DNA of 64,000 nucleotides, from positions 641,949 through 705,948 of the forward strand of contig NZ_BMNI01000001.1 in assembly GCF_014646375.1 (NCBI RefSeq), given 5' to 3'. A model generated the notes under the pieces. The model had not been told where the DNA came from. It did no database searches and worked only from the letters and a program-made list of their open reading frames with translations. Origin of the DNA: Nocardioides phosphati. Its GTDB lineage: Bacteria > Actinomycetota > Actinomycetes > Propionibacteriales > Nocardioidaceae. This document shows positions 1 through 9,237 of the stretch, piece after piece. Both the position numbers and the translations under genes were made by a program. Each line of letters starts with the position of its first letter. Positions within the stretch are counted from its first letter, which is position 1.

Positions 1-565
1 GACCGCGGCGTTCGAGATCGTGGACTTCCTCGGCGACGCGCCTGACTACCACCTGCTCCCCGTCGGCAACGCCGGCAACATCTCGGCGTACTGGCTCGGC
101 TACACGCAGTACGAAGCCGCCGGCAAGGCCACGAAGCGCCCGGTCATGCGGGGCTTCCAGGCCGCCGGTGCCGCGCCGCTCGTGCTCGGCCACCCGGTCG
201 ACGACCCCGAGACCCTCGCCACCGCCATCCGCATCGGCAACCCGGCCTCGTGGGACCTCGCGACCAACGCGGTCAAGGAGTCCGAGGGCCGCTTCGACTC
301 CCGCACCGACGAGCAGATCCTCGCCGCCCAGCGCGCGCTCGCGGCCCACGACGGCGTCTTCGTCGAGCCGGCGTCCGCCGCCGGTGTCGCGGGCCTGCTC
401 GGCGAGCTCGAGGCGGGGGAGTCCTACGCCGGCAAGACCGTCGTCATCACCGTGACCGGTCACGGCCTCAAGGACACCGTCACCGCGCTCGCCGGCTTCG
501 GCAGCGTCGTCGACACCGTGGTCGACGCGGACGTCGACGCGGCTGCGGCTGCGGCTGGTCTCTGA
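1..565 (+). CDS. thrC: Threonine synthase, C-terminal part (5' truncated by window edge)
   Basis: The frame is open from base 2 to a TGA at 563-565, giving about 187 residues, roughly the C-terminal half of the enzyme. Threonine synthase converts O-phosphohomoserine to threonine with pyridoxal phosphate in the cytoplasm. The glycine-rich GNAGNIS segment fits the PLP-phosphate-binding loop of fold type II enzymes, and the GNPASW and [13 protein letters not shown] segments are typical of actinobacterial ThrC. An Asp/Ala-rich tail ([12 protein letters not shown]) ends the protein. The stop lies four bases before thrB, so the two form an operon for the last two steps of threonine synthesis. The PLP lysine lies upstream of the window. 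Confidence 0.93.
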   Translation, partial: TAAFEIVDFLGDAPDYHLLPVGNAGNISAYWLGYTQYEAAGKATKRPVMRGFQAAGAAPLVLGHPVDDPETLATAIRIGNPASWDLATNAVKESEGRFDSRTDEQILAAQRALAAHDGVFVEPASAAGVAGLLGELEAGESYAGKTVVITVTGHGLKDTVTALAGFGSVVDTVVDADVDAAAAAAGL

Positions 566-569
566 GCAC

Positions 570-1490
570 ATGGCGCTCGTCGACTCGGTCGTCCGCGTCA
601 GCGTCCCCGCCACCTCGGCGAACCTCGGTCCCGGCTTCGACGCCCTCGGCCTCGCGCTCTCCATGCGCGACCGGCTGACGGCGTGCGTGCTGCCCGCGGG
701 GCTCGTCGTGGAGGTCTCGGGCGTCGGCGCCGACACCGTCCCGCGCGACTCCTCGCACCTCGTCGTCCGCTGCATCAACCGCGCCCTCGAGGAGCTCGGC
801 GAGGACCCGGTCGGGCTGCCCCAGTCGGAGCGCGGCCTCAAGCTGACCTGCGACAACGTCATTCCGCACGCCCGCGGCCTCGGCTCCTCGTCGGCCGCGA
901 TCGTGGCCGGTCTGGCGCTGGGCCGCGGCCTGGTCGTCGGTGGCGACCTGCTGATGTCCGACGACCGGCTCTTCGAGCTCGCCGCCGAGATCGAGGGCCA
1001 CCCCGACAACGTCGCCCCTGCGGCGTACGGCGGGTTCGTGATCGCCGGCCACGAGGGCGACGCGTTCTACGCGGTCTCCTCGCCGGTCGACCCGTCGATC
1101 TCCGCGGTCGTCTTCGTGCCCTCGACCCCGGTCGAGACGAAGGTCGCCCGCGGCCTGCTGCCAGCCACCGTGCCGCACGCGGACGCGGCTGCCAACGCAG
1201 GCCGCGCCGCCCTGCTCGTGGCAGCGCTCGCCGGGCAGCCGTCGCACCTGCTCAACGGCACGCGTGACTGGCTCCACCAGGAGTACCGGGAGCCGGCCAT
1301 GCCGGAGTCGTTGGCGCTGGTCCGGACGCTGCGCGCCGACGGCTACGCCGCGATCGTGTCCGGCGCCGGCCCGACCGTGCTCGCCTTCGCCACCTCCCGT
1401 ACGGAGCGCCAGGCCCTCGTCTCCCGTACGCCGGAGGGCTGGGTCTCCTACCCGCTCGAGGTCGACCACGACGGCGTCGTCGTCTCCTGA
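570..1490 (+). CDS. thrB: Homoserine kinase
   Basis: A 306-residue GHMP kinase that phosphorylates homoserine with ATP to make the substrate of threonine synthase. The start is an ATG four bases after the thrC stop. The N-terminal VSVPATSANLGPGFDALG is the GHMP substrate-binding signature. The ATP-binding motif HARGLGSSSAA lies at about residues 100-110, and a C-terminal SGAGPTVLA matches the third GHMP motif. Length and motif order are normal for ThrB. No strong Shine-Dalgarno sequence precedes the start, which suggests translation coupled to thrC. Confidence 0.96.
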   Translation: MALVDSVVRVSVPATSANLGPGFDALGLALSMRDRLTACVLPAGLVVEVSGVGADTVPRDSSHLVVRCINRALEELGEDPVGLPQSERGLKLTCDNVIPHARGLGSSSAAIVAGLALGRGLVVGGDLLMSDDRLFELAAEIEGHPDNVAPAAYGGFVIAGHEGDAFYAVSSPVDPSISAVVFVPSTPVETKVARGLLPATVPHADAAANAGRAALLVAALAGQPSHLLNGTRDWLHQEYREPAMPESLALVRTLRADGYAAIVSGAGPTVLAFATSRTERQALVSRTPEGWVSYPLEVDHDGVVVS

Positions 1491-1507
1491 CCTCTGGCGC
1501 AGCGGCG

Positions 1508-1525
1508 GCCGGGTGACTGCCCGGC
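1508..1525 (+). terminator. Small hairpin after thrB
   Basis: A six-base-pair stem (GCCGGG/CCCGGC) with a six-base loop begins 18 bases after the thrB stop. There is no U-run, as usual in this GC range, so it is a weak terminator candidate separating thrCB from rho. Confidence 0.35.
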
Positions 1526-1557
1526 GTACGGATGCCTGCTCGGCACGATAGCGCCGG

Positions 1558-1566
1558 TGTTACTGT
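1558..1566 (+). promoter_or_regulatory. Candidate extended -10 for rho, with a long structured leader
   Basis: TGTTACTGT reads as an extended -10 (TG-N-TANNNT); no good -35 is visible. If used, the rho mRNA would carry a leader of about 155 bases. That leader holds a hairpin (CGCCGC/GCGGCG, 1683-1702) ending about ten bases before the Shine-Dalgarno sequence at 1713-1720. A long leader suits autoregulation of rho, known in other bacteria; here it is inference. The same GGTGTTAC string recurs at 27009 and 47879. Confidence 0.35.
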
Positions 1567-1726
1567 GTCGACGCGTCCCGAATCCGTGGGCGCCCCGCCC
1601 GCCGGCCGTTGAGGTCGAGGGCATCGTCTCCTTCGCTCGCCGACACCGACCGGTGCCTGCCTGCGGGGGAATCACCTCACGACGCCGCCTCTGTGCGCGG
1701 CGCCCGACGTGTGGGAAGGACCTCAC

Positions 1727-3430
1727 GTGACTGAAGCACCCGAAGCCCAGCCGGCCAAGAAGGCCCAGAAGAAGCCCGCTGGCCTCAACGGCATGCTGCT
1801 CGCCGACCTCAAGGCGATGGCCGGCGCCCTCGGCATCCCCGGCTCGAACTCGATGAAGAAGGCCGACCTCGTCGCCGCCATCCAGGGAGCCGGTACGCCG
1901 AAGGGCGAGGCGCCGCAGGGCGACAGCCCCCGCCAGCGCACGCCGAAGAAGGACACCCCCGAGAATGACGCCCCGCAGGGTGACGCGAAGGCCGCGGCCG
2001 AGCCGCAGTCCGACGCTCCCCAGGGTGAGCAGGCAGAGCAGGGAGAGCCGGGCCAGCCCCGTGCCCGCCGCAACCGGAACCGCAACCGCAACGCCGACGA
2101 CGCGGGTGCCGAGCAGCCGTCCGGCGACCAGCGCGAGCCGCAGGCGGAGAAGCAGGACGACGCCGAGCAGCAGGGCGGCCAGCAGGGCGCCCAGCAGGGT
2201 GGACGGCAGCAGAACACCCGTCAGGGTGGTCAGGGGCAGCAGGGCAACCAGCAGCGCCAGCCGAACCAGGGCGGCCAGCAGGGCAACCAGGGAAACCAGC
2301 AGGGTGGCCAGCAAGGCCAGCAGAACCAGGGTGGCCAGCAGGCCGGACAGCCCGCTGACGACGGCGAGGGCGGCAACCGTCGCCGCCGCGGGCGCGACCG
2401 TGACCGCAGCGCGCGCGGCCGCAATGAGCCCGACACCACGATCCTCGAGGACGACATCCTGGTGCCGGCCGCCGGCATCCTCGACGTGCTCGACAACTAC
2501 GCGTTCGTGCGCACGAGCGGCTACCTGCCGGGTGCCGAGGACGTCTACGTGAGCCTCAGCCTGGTCCGCAAGCTCGGCCTGCGCCGCGGCGACGCGATCG
2601 TCGGCCAGGTGCGCCAGCCCCGCGAGGGCGAGCGCAAGGAGAAGTTCAACCCGATGGTCCGCATCGACTCCGTCAACGGGGTCGACCCGGAGACCGCGAA
2701 GGACCGCGTCGTCTTCGAGAAGCTCACCCCGCTGCACCCCACGGACCAGCTGCGTCTCGCCACCGACCGTGACAACGCGCTCGGCAGGGCGATCGACTCC
2801 GCCGCGCCGATCGGCAAGGGCCAGCGCGGCCTCATCGTCAGCCCGCCCAAGGGCGGCAAGACGACCGTGCTGCAGACGCTCGCCGCGTCGATCAGCGCCA
2901 ACAACCCGGAGTGCCACCTCATGGTCGTGCTCGTCGACGAGCGCCCCGAGGAGGTCACCGACTTCCAGCGCAGCGTGAAGGGCGAGGTCATCCCGAGCAC
3001 GTTCGACCGCCCGGCGGTCGACCACACCATCGTCGCGGAGCTCGCGATCGAGCGGGCCAAGCGCCTGGTCGAGCTGGGCCACGACGTCGTCGTGCTCGTC
3101 GACGGCATCACCCGCCTGAGCCGGGCCTACAACCTGGCTCTCCCGCCGTCGGGCCGCCTGCTCGCCGGTGGTGTCGACGCCGCAGCGCTCTACCCGCCGA
3201 AGAAGTTCTTCGGCGCCGCGCGCAACATCGAGAACGGCGGCTCGCTGACGATCCTCGCCACGGCGCTCGTCGACTCGGGCTCCAAGACCGACGAGGTCAT
3301 CTTCGAGGAGTTCGCCGGCACGGCGAACATGGAGCTCCGGCTCCGCCGCGCGGACGAGGGCGAGGAGTTCCCGGCCGTCGACGCGGCGGCCTCGGGCACC
3401 CGCCACCGCGAGCTGCTGCAGACGAGCTGA
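1727..3430 (+). CDS. rho: Transcription termination factor Rho
   Basis: A hexameric RNA helicase that ends transcription. I place the start at the GTG of 1727 (567 aa), because GGGAAGGA lies seven bases upstream; the in-frame GTG at 1709 has no such site. The order is: a Rho N-terminal helical domain (GMLLADLKAMAGALGI); a low-complexity insert of about 150 residues with RNRNRN and QGGQQGNQ-type repeats; a cold-shock-like RNA-binding domain (GILDVLDNYAFVR); then the ATPase. The P-loop SPPKGGKTTVLQ is near residue 372, followed by VVVLVDGITRLSRAYN (Walker B and Q-loop region). Actinobacterial Rho proteins commonly carry inserts here, but this one is notably rich in Gln, Asn and Gly. Confidence 0.97.
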   Translation: MTEAPEAQPAKKAQKKPAGLNGMLLADLKAMAGALGIPGSNSMKKADLVAAIQGAGTPKGEAPQGDSPRQRTPKKDTPENDAPQGDAKAAAEPQSDAPQGEQAEQGEPGQPRARRNRNRNRNADDAGAEQPSGDQREPQAEKQDDAEQQGGQQGAQQGGRQQNTRQGGQGQQGNQQRQPNQGGQQGNQGNQQGGQQGQQNQGGQQAGQPADDGEGGNRRRRGRDRDRSARGRNEPDTTILEDDILVPAAGILDVLDNYAFVRTSGYLPGAEDVYVSLSLVRKLGLRRGDAIVGQVRQPREGERKEKFNPMVRIDSVNGVDPETAKDRVVFEKLTPLHPTDQLRLATDRDNALGRAIDSAAPIGKGQRGLIVSPPKGGKTTVLQTLAASISANNPECHLMVVLVDERPEEVTDFQRSVKGEVIPSTFDRPAVDHTIVAELAIERAKRLVELGHDVVVLVDGITRLSRAYNLALPPSGRLLAGGVDAAALYPPKKFFGAARNIENGGSLTILATALVDSGSKTDEVIFEEFAGTANMELRLRRADEGEEFPAVDAAASGTRHRELLQTS

Positions 3431-3447
3431 CGCTGACCCGGGGTGGC

Positions 3448-3469
3448 CCCGGGACTGCTCAGTCCCGGG
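3448..3469. terminator. Bidirectional hairpin between rho and gntR
   Basis: CCCGGGACTG and CAGTCCCGGG form a perfect ten-base inverted repeat with a two-base centre. It lies 18 bases after the rho stop and overlaps the stop codon of the convergent gntR gene, so it could serve both. Confidence 0.55.
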
Positions 3470-4169
3470 CCTCCTCGGCCATCGCCTGCACCGACTCGTC
3501 GATGATGGCGCGCATCGCGCGCTCGGCGCCGTCGGGATCCCGGGTCCGTACGGCGCGGGCCACCGCGTCGTGGAGCGCGATCGCCTCGGGGTTCGGCTTC
3601 GCCGGCATCAGGTGATGGTGCGTACGCCCCTCGAGCACGCCGCCGACCATCTCGCCGAGCGAGGCGAGCATCTCGTTGCCACTGGCCTCGAGCAGGGTCC
3701 GGTGGAAGAGCTGGTCGCTGTGGAGGAACTCCGCGAGCGCCCCTTGCCCACTGTAAATCTCCATGTCGCGCACCGCCTCGGCCAGCCGACGGCTCTGCTC
3801 GGGCGTCGCCCGCGTCGCGGCCAGGCGCGCGGCCACCGGCTCGACGCCGAGGCGCAGCTCGGACAGTGACAGCAGCTGGGCGACGCGGTCCTCGCCGGCC
3901 AGGCGCCAGCGGATCACCTGGGGGTCGAAGACGTTCCAGTGCGCCCTGTCGCGAACCGTGAGTCCGACCCGGCGGCGTGAGGCGATCAGCCCCATCGACT
4001 CCAGCACGCGCACGGCCTCGCGCGCGACGCTGCGGGACACGGCGTACTCCTGGCAGATGCCGTCGAGGGTCAGCACGTTCCCCGGCAGCAGCCGGCCCGC
4101 GGTGACCGCGGTGCCGAGCGCGTCCAGCACCGAGCCGTGCAGCGCCCGGGCGACGGGGGAGGAGGTCAT
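3459..4169 (-). CDS. GntR-family regulator (FadR/FCD type) of gluconate genes
   Basis: The 236-residue protein starts at an ATG (MTSSPVARALHG). An N-terminal winged helix (LLPGNVLTLDGICQEYAVSRSVAREAVRVL, about residues 24-53) matches GntR regulators. The C-terminal all-helical FCD domain shows the metal-binding pattern (ELRLGVEPVAARLA, then DQLFHRTLL, then HDAVARAV). It is divergent from gntK-gntT, and a perfect palindrome sits in the shared 118-base spacer. It is therefore most likely the local repressor, relieved by gluconate or 6-phosphogluconate. The ligand is inferred from the neighbours. Confidence 0.85.
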   Translation of the reverse strand: MTSSPVARALHGSVLDALGTAVTAGRLLPGNVLTLDGICQEYAVSRSVAREAVRVLESMGLIASRRRVGLTVRDRAHWNVFDPQVIRWRLAGEDRVAQLLSLSELRLGVEPVAARLAATRATPEQSRRLAEAVRDMEIYSGQGALAEFLHSDQLFHRTLLEASGNEMLASLGEMVGGVLEGRTHHHLMPAKPNPEAIALHDAVARAVRTRDPDGAERAMRAIIDESVQAMAEEARD

Positions 4170-4231
4170 GGGCACAGCGTGGCATGTCAGGCACCCGAGC
4201 GAAAAGGCAGACGAATAATCCTCAAGGTCTT

Positions 4232-4251
4232 GCAAAAGGCATACCTTTTGC
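4232..4251. promoter_or_regulatory. Candidate GntR operator
   Basis: GCAAAAGG and CCTTTTGC form a perfect eight-base inverted repeat around a CATA centre. The core resembles the GG-N2-TACC layout of FadR-type operators. It lies 36 bases before gntK and 62 bases from the gntR start, so one site could control both genes. A half-site-like AAAAGGCA at 4202-4209 may add cooperativity. Confidence 0.6.
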
Positions 4252-4287
4252 GATCTCATGTGACCACCACCACACGAGGAAGAGATC

Positions 4288-4818
4288 ATGACTGCTCTGC
4301 ACCACGCTCGGCCGCTGCTCGTGGTCATGGGCGTCTCCGGCTCCGGCAAGACCACCGTCGGCGCGGCCATCGGCCAGCGCCTGCGCGTCCCCTTCGCCGA
4401 TGCCGACGACTTCCACCCCGCCGCGAACGTCGCCAAGATGGCCGCCGGTGAGGCGCTCGACGACCACGATCGCTGGCCCTGGCTCGAGACGATCGGCGGC
4501 TGGCTCGCTGCCCACGACGCCACCGGCGGGGTGATGAGCTGCTCGGCCCTCAAGAGGCGCTACCGCGACCAGTTGCGCCACCACGCGCAGCGCGTCGACT
4601 TCCTCCACCTGCACGGGACCCGCGACCTCATCGCGGCCCGCCAGGCGGCGCGCACCGGCCACTTCATGCCGGCCTCCCTGCTCACGTCGCAGTTCGCGAC
4701 GCTCGAGCCCCTCGCTCCGGACGAGCACGGCCTCGTCCTGGACGTCGACCTCGCGGTCGACGACATCGTCCAGCAGTACGTCGACGCACGCTGCGTCGCA
4801 GAGAAGGAGATCCGATGA
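4288..4818 (+). CDS. gntK: Gluconokinase
   Basis: A 176-residue kinase that makes 6-phosphogluconate from gluconate and ATP. The P-loop GVSGSGKTT is at residues 15-23, and DADDFHPAANVAKM is the characteristic gluconate-binding segment of the thermoresistant gluconokinase family. SCSALKRRYRD and GTRDLIAARQAARTGHFMPASLL are further family signatures. GAGGAAGAGA provides a good ribosome-binding site before the ATG. Its last four bases (ATGA) are shared with the permease start, so the two are translationally coupled. Confidence 0.95.
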   Translation: MTALHHARPLLVVMGVSGSGKTTVGAAIGQRLRVPFADADDFHPAANVAKMAAGEALDDHDRWPWLETIGGWLAAHDATGGVMSCSALKRRYRDQLRHHAQRVDFLHLHGTRDLIAARQAARTGHFMPASLLTSQFATLEPLAPDEHGLVLDVDLAVDDIVQQYVDARCVAEKEIR

Positions 4819-6206
4819 CTGCGCTCGTCCTGCCGATGGCAGGCCCCGCCCCCGTGATCGAGCCGGTGGCGCCCGGCTGGCAGCTGATCACCGCCGCCCT
4901 CTGCGCCATCGCGCTGATCGTCGTCCTGATCATGGCCCTCAAGGTGCACCCGTTCCTGGCCCTGATCGCGGGCGGCCTCACTGTCGGTGTGGTCTCCGGC
5001 GTGCCGCTCGAGGATGTGCTGACCAGCTTCACCGCCGGCTTCGGCTCGACGGCGGCGGGGGTGGGCATCCTGATCGCGCTCGGTGCCATGTTCGCCAAGC
5101 TCCTCGCGGACTCCGGTGGCGCCGACCAGATCGTCGACACGATCGTCGGCCACGCCTCACCGCGCGCGTTGCCCTGGGCGATGGCGCTCGTCGGCGCGAT
5201 CATCGGCCTGCCGATGTTCTTCGAGATCGGCCTGGTCCTGCTGATGCCGGTCATCTACCTCGTCGCGAGGCGGTCGCAGCTGTCGATCGTGACCATCGGC
5301 ATCCCCGCCCTTGCCGGCCTGTCGGCGATGCACGGCCTCGTGCCGCCCCACCCTGGCCCGCTCGTCGCGATCGACGCACTCGGCGCCGACCTCGGCACCA
5401 CGCTGGCGCTCGGCGTCCTCGTCGCCCTGCCGACCGTCATCGTCGCGGGCCCGCTCTTCGGCCGGCTGGCGGGCACCTGGGTCGTCGTCCCGGCCCCGAC
5501 CCGCTTCGACGCCGACGCCGGCGAGACCACGACGCGTCGCCCGGCGTTCGGCATCACCATGGCGTCGGTGCTGCTGCCGGTCGTGCTGATGATGGGCAAG
5601 GCGCTCGCGGACATCTTCATCGACGAGCCGACCGACCTGACCCGCCGCGTGCTCGACATCCTGGGCACCCCGCTGGTCGCGCTGCTGATCGCCGTCATCG
5701 TCGGCATGTTCACGCTCGGCCGTGGAGCCGGCTTCGGGCGCGCGGAGGTCGGCAAGATCATCGAGCGCTCGCTGCCCGCGATCGCCGGCATCCTGCTGAT
5801 CGTCTGCGCCGGCGGCGGTTTCAAGCAGGTCCTGGTCGACACCGGCATCGGCACGATGCTCGCCGACTGGGCCAGGGGCGCCAACGTCTCGGTCCTGCTG
5901 CTCGCCTGGGTGCTCGCGGTGCTGATCCGCCTGGCCACCGGCTCGGCAACGGTCGCGACGATCACCGCCAGCTCGCTGATGGTTGGCCTCGTCGACGGCC
6001 TGTCGTCGGGGGAGACGTCGCTCGTCGTCCTCGCGATCGGTGCCGGCTCGGTCTTCTTCTCCCACGTCAACGACGCCGGGTTCTGGCTGGTCAAGGAGTA
6101 CTTCGGGCTCTCGGTCGGCCAGACGCTGCGCTCGTGGTCGGCCATGGAGACCGTCCTCTCGGTCACCGGCCTGCTCATGGTGCTGCTGCTCGGCATCGTC
6201 GTCTGA
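4815..6206 (+). CDS. gntT: Gluconate:H+ symporter, GntP family
   Basis: A 463-residue membrane protein with about 12-14 hydrophobic segments, the normal size for the GntP family. Family landmarks are [13 protein letters not shown] near the N-terminus, [18 protein letters not shown], the loop [20 protein letters not shown], and the C-terminal [19 protein letters not shown]. It starts inside the last codon of gntK, so uptake and phosphorylation are made together. Gluconate is the most likely substrate because of the kinase; other sugar acids are possible. Confidence 0.93.
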   Translation: MTALVLPMAGPAPVIEPVAPGWQLITAALCAIALIVVLIMALKVHPFLALIAGGLTVGVVSGVPLEDVLTSFTAGFGSTAAGVGILIALGAMFAKLLADSGGADQIVDTIVGHASPRALPWAMALVGAIIGLPMFFEIGLVLLMPVIYLVARRSQLSIVTIGIPALAGLSAMHGLVPPHPGPLVAIDALGADLGTTLALGVLVALPTVIVAGPLFGRLAGTWVVVPAPTRFDADAGETTTRRPAFGITMASVLLPVVLMMGKALADIFIDEPTDLTRRVLDILGTPLVALLIAVIVGMFTLGRGAGFGRAEVGKIIERSLPAIAGILLIVCAGGGFKQVLVDTGIGTMLADWARGANVSVLLLAWVLAVLIRLATGSATVATITASSLMVGLVDGLSSGETSLVVLAIGAGSVFFSHVNDAGFWLVKEYFGLSVGQTLRSWSAMETVLSVTGLLMVLLLGIVV

Positions 6207-6226
6207 ATCGTCGACCAGGCCCCGGT

Positions 6227-6255
6227 TTGGAGCGGCCGCCGTCAGGTGGCAGAAT
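6227..6255 (+). promoter_or_regulatory. Candidate promoter for rpmE
   Basis: TTGGAG (6227-6232) and CAGAAT (6250-6255) are 17 bases apart and match the vegetative -35/-10 in about four of six positions each. It lies between gntT and rpmE and would give a leader of roughly 65 bases. Confidence 0.35.
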
Positions 6256-6327
6256 TGCCCGCTGGTCCCGGTTCACGCACGTCCATCCGGACGGGCGACC
6301 CGGAGCCCTCGAATCCCAGGAGAAGTT

Positions 6328-6534
6328 GTGAAGAAGGACATTCACCCCGAGTACGTCGTCACCGAGGTCACCTGCACCTGCGGCGCGTCGTTCCAGACCC
6401 GCAGCACGCTGAGCTCCGGCAAGATCCACTCCGACGTCTGCTCGCAGTGCCACCCGTTCTACACCGGCAAGCAGAAGATCCTCGACACCGGCGGTCGCGT
6501 CGCGAAGTTCGAGGCTCGCTACGGCAAGAAGTAG
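6328..6534 (+). CDS. rpmE: 50S ribosomal protein L31 (zinc-binding form)
   Basis: The 68-residue bL31 starts at the GTG of 6328, with AGGAGA five bases upstream. Cysteines at 16, 18, 38 and 41 (CTC and CSQC) form the zinc site of the C+ type of L31, the form replaced by zinc-free paralogues under zinc limitation. [27 protein letters not shown] is the conserved C-terminal half. It is followed by a strong hairpin and then prfA. Confidence 0.97.
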   Translation: MKKDIHPEYVVTEVTCTCGASFQTRSTLSSGKIHSDVCSQCHPFYTGKQKILDTGGRVAKFEARYGKK

Positions 6535-6544
6535 CAGCTTCTGG

Positions 6545-6579
6545 GCGCCGGCCCCCGCATGCGTGCGGGCGGCCGGCGC
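6545..6579 (+). terminator. Strong hairpin after rpmE
   Basis: A nine-base-pair stem (GCGCCGGCC/GGCCGGCGC) continues into a six-base-pair stem (CCCGCA/TGCGGG) with a TGCG loop and one unpaired base. TCGTCATTTCGCTT follows. It begins ten bases after the rpmE stop and probably ends most rpmE transcripts before prfA. Confidence 0.7.
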
Positions 6580-6620
6580 TCGTCATTTCGCTTGATGCCG
6601 GGAGTGCAAGGGACGTGGAG

Positions 6621-7703
6621 ATGTTTGACGCCGTAGAGGGCCTCGCCGCAGAGCACGCCGATCTCGAGCAGCGGCTCGCCGACCCTGCCACCCACGCCGA
6701 TCAGGGCCTGGCCAAGCGCCTCAACCAGCGGTACGCCGAGTTGTCGGCCATCGTCCGGACGTGGCGCGAGTGGCAGCAGCTGGGCGAGGACATCGAGGCT
6801 GCGCGGGAGCTCGCCTCGGAGGACCCCGAGTTCGCCGCCGAGGCGGAGACCGCGTCCGTCCGCCGCGAGCAGGTGGCCGAGAAGCTCCGTCAGCTGCTGG
6901 TGCCCCGCGACCCCAATGACGGCAAGGACGCGATCCTCGAGGTGAAGTCGGGGGAGGGCGGTGAGGAGTCCGCGCTCTTCGCGGGCGACCTCCTGCGGAT
7001 GTACACCCGCTACGCCGAGCGCCGCGGGTGGACCGTGCAGGTCCTCGACGCCAACGAGTCCGACCTCGGCGGCTACAAGTCCGTCACGGCCGCGGTGAAG
7101 GCCAAGGGGACCCCCGAGCCCGGCGAGGCGCCCTACGCGCTGCTCAAGTTCGAGGGCGGGGTGCACCGCGTCCAGCGGGTGCCCGCGACGGAGTCGGCCG
7201 GCCGGATCCACACCAGCGCCGCCGGCGTACTCGTGATGCCGGAGGCCGAGCAGGTCGACGTCGAGGTCAACGAGGGCGACCTCCGCATCGACGTCTACCG
7301 CTCGAGCGGGCCCGGTGGGCAGAGCGTCAACACCACCGACTCGGCCGTGCGCATCACACACCTGCCGACCGGCATCGTGGTCAGCTGCCAGAACGAGAAG
7401 TCGCAGCTGCAGAACAAGGAGTCCGCGATGCGCGTCCTGCGGGCCCGCCTGCTCGCGGCCGCCGAGGAGGCCGCCGCCTCGGAGGCGAGCGCAGCGCGCA
7501 AGAGCCAGGTTCGCACCGTCGACCGCTCGGAGCGGATCCGCACCTACAACTTCCCGGAGAACCGCATCTCCGACCACCGCACGGGCTTCAAGGCCTACAA
7601 CCTCGACACGGTGCTCGACGGTGAGCTCGGCCCGGTCCTGGACAGCTGTGTCCAGGCCGATCTGGCCGAGCGGCTGGGGCGCCTCGAGGGCGGCGAGTCG
7701 TGA
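6621..7703 (+). CDS. prfA: Peptide chain release factor 1
   Basis: A 360-residue class I release factor that reads UAA and UAG and releases the peptide at the ribosome. The GGQ catalytic motif is at residues 232-234, within [17 protein letters not shown]. The codon-reading tripeptide PAT at residues 188-190 marks RF1 rather than RF2. AAGGGA precedes the ATG by about seven bases. The stop codon overlaps the GTG of prmC, whose product methylates the GGQ glutamine, so factor and modifying enzyme are coupled. Confidence 0.97.
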   Translation: MFDAVEGLAAEHADLEQRLADPATHADQGLAKRLNQRYAELSAIVRTWREWQQLGEDIEAARELASEDPEFAAEAETASVRREQVAEKLRQLLVPRDPNDGKDAILEVKSGEGGEESALFAGDLLRMYTRYAERRGWTVQVLDANESDLGGYKSVTAAVKAKGTPEPGEAPYALLKFEGGVHRVQRVPATESAGRIHTSAAGVLVMPEAEQVDVEVNEGDLRIDVYRSSGPGGQSVNTTDSAVRITHLPTGIVVSCQNEKSQLQNKESAMRVLRARLLAAAEEAAASEASAARKSQVRTVDRSERIRTYNFPENRISDHRTGFKAYNLDTVLDGELGPVLDSCVQADLAERLGRLEGGES

Positions 7704-8557
7704 GCCGGATCCGCGCCACCGTGGCCGAGGCGGCTCGCCGCCTCGCCGAGGCCGGCGTCGAGTCCCCGGACTCCGACGCCCGTCTGTTGATCGCGCACGT
7801 GCTCCAGGTCGATCCGGGCGAGCTGGCGCTTCTCGACATCCGGGGTCGCGAGATCTCGGCAGGCGAGTGGGACGCGCTGGAGGACCTCCTGGGACGCCGG
7901 CAGAGCAGGGAGCCACTGCAGCACCTCACCGGCGTCGCCCACTTCCGGCACGTCACGCTCCAGGTCGGCCCGGGCGTCTTCACGCCGCGACCGGAGACCG
8001 AGCTGCTGGCGGGCTGGGCGATCGAGCAGGCGCGTGCCGCCGGCGAGGCTCCCGTCGTGGTCGACCTCTGCACCGGGTCGGGGGCGATCGCGAAGGCGAT
8101 CGCCGACGAGGTCCCGGCAGCGCAGGTCCACGCCGTCGAGCTCGACGAGAGCGCTCACGCCTGGGCAGCCCGCAACCTCGCCGGCACCGGCGTCGACCTG
8201 CACCACGGCGACGCCTTCACGGCCTTCCCGGACCTCCAGGGCGCCGTCGACGTCGTGGTCTGCAACCCGCCGTACATCCCGCTCGAGGCATGGGAGTCGG
8301 TCGCCGTCGAGGCGCGCGACCACGACCCGCACCTGGCGCTCTTCTCCGGCCAGGACGGCCTCGACGCGATGCGGCTGCTCGAGGCCCATGCCGCGTCGTT
8401 GCTGAAGCCCGGGGGAGTCGTGGGCGCCGAGCACGCTGACGTCCAGGGCGAGTCCGCCCCGGCTGTCTTCGCGGCCACCGGACGCTGGCGCGAGGTCCGT
8501 GACCACCGGGACCTGGCAGGTCGTGCACGCTTCCTGACGGCCCGGCTGGCACGATGA
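7700..8557 (+). CDS. prmC: Release factor glutamine methyltransferase
   Basis: A 285-residue SAM-dependent methyltransferase that methylates the GGQ glutamine of RF1/RF2. An N-terminal helical domain (residues 1-80) is followed by [13 protein letters not shown], the SAM-binding [14 protein letters not shown], and the catalytic NPPY at residues 189-192. The start is a GTG in a GTGA overlap with prfA. The end overlaps the next gene by ATGA. The order prfA-prmC-TsaC family is conserved in actinobacteria. Confidence 0.95.
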   Translation: MSRIRATVAEAARRLAEAGVESPDSDARLLIAHVLQVDPGELALLDIRGREISAGEWDALEDLLGRRQSREPLQHLTGVAHFRHVTLQVGPGVFTPRPETELLAGWAIEQARAAGEAPVVVDLCTGSGAIAKAIADEVPAAQVHAVELDESAHAWAARNLAGTGVDLHHGDAFTAFPDLQGAVDVVVCNPPYIPLEAWESVAVEARDHDPHLALFSGQDGLDAMRLLEAHAASLLKPGGVVGAEHADVQGESAPAVFAATGRWREVRDHRDLAGRARFLTARLAR

Positions 8558-9237
8558 GCCCCGTGAAGCGCTTCCCGGTCACCGATCCCGCCGCACGCGA
8601 GGAGGCCCTCGAGGCCGCGACCCTTGCCGTACGCCGGGGCGAGCTCGTCGTCCTGCCCACCGACACCGTCTACGGCATCGGCGCCGATGCCTTCGACCCC
8701 GCCGCCGTACGCCGCCTGCTCGCGGCCAAGGGCCGCGGACGGGAGATGCCGCCGCCGGTGCTGATCGGTGCCGCCTCGACGATCGACGCGCTGGCCATCC
8801 GGATCCCGGAGTGGGTGCGTGCGCTGACCGCTGAGTTCTGGCCCGGCGCGCTGACCGTCGTCCTGCACCAGCAGCAGTCGCTGCAGTGGGACCTCGGCGA
8901 CACCCGCGGAACGGTCGCCGTGCGGATGCCCGACGACGAGGTCGCGCTCGCGCTGCTGGAGCGCACCGGCCCGCTGGCGGTCAGCTCCGCCAACCTCACC
9001 GGCCACCCCGCCGCCACCGACGCCGACGCCGCCGAGGAGATGCTCGGCAGCGAGATCACCGTGCTGCTCGACGGCGGCCCGTCTGCCGGCTCCGAGCCGT
9101 CGACGATCGTCGCGGCGACCGATCCCGACGCGCCGCGCGTGCTCCGGCTCGGGGCGCTCAGCCTGGAGCAGCTCAACGCCGTCACCGTCCCGCTCGGGGT
9201 CACGCTCGTGGCCGACGACGCCGGCGACGAGGGCTGA
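8554..9237 (+). CDS. tsaC: L-threonylcarbamoyladenylate synthase (TsaC/Sua5 family)
   Basis: A 227-residue YrdC-fold enzyme that makes threonylcarbamoyl-AMP from threonine, bicarbonate and ATP for the t6A37 modification of ANN-reading tRNAs. LPTDTVYGIGADA near residue 33 and AVSSANLTGHPAATDA near residue 140 are the nucleotide and threonine pocket signatures. It lacks the extra C-terminal Sua5 domain, so it is the short TsaC-like form. Coupled to prmC by ATGA and to the next gene by TGATG. Confidence 0.93.
   Translation: MSPVKRFPVTDPAAREEALEAATLAVRRGELVVLPTDTVYGIGADAFDPAAVRRLLAAKGRGREMPPPVLIGAASTIDALAIRIPEWVRALTAEFWPGALTVVLHQQQSLQWDLGDTRGTVAVRMPDDEVALALLERTGPLAVSSANLTGHPAATDADAAEEMLGSEITVLLDGGPSAGSEPSTIVAATDPDAPRVLRLGALSLEQLNAVTVPLGVTLVADDAGDEG

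Noticed and set aside
1491..1726. A protein-coding gene in the rho leader
   Set aside because: No frame with a plausible start, ribosome-binding site and protein-like composition fits; the space is better explained as leader and terminator.
1709..1726. Upstream GTG start of rho
   Set aside because: It would place the ribosome-binding site GGGAAGGA inside the coding region. The GTG at 1727 has it at the proper distance.
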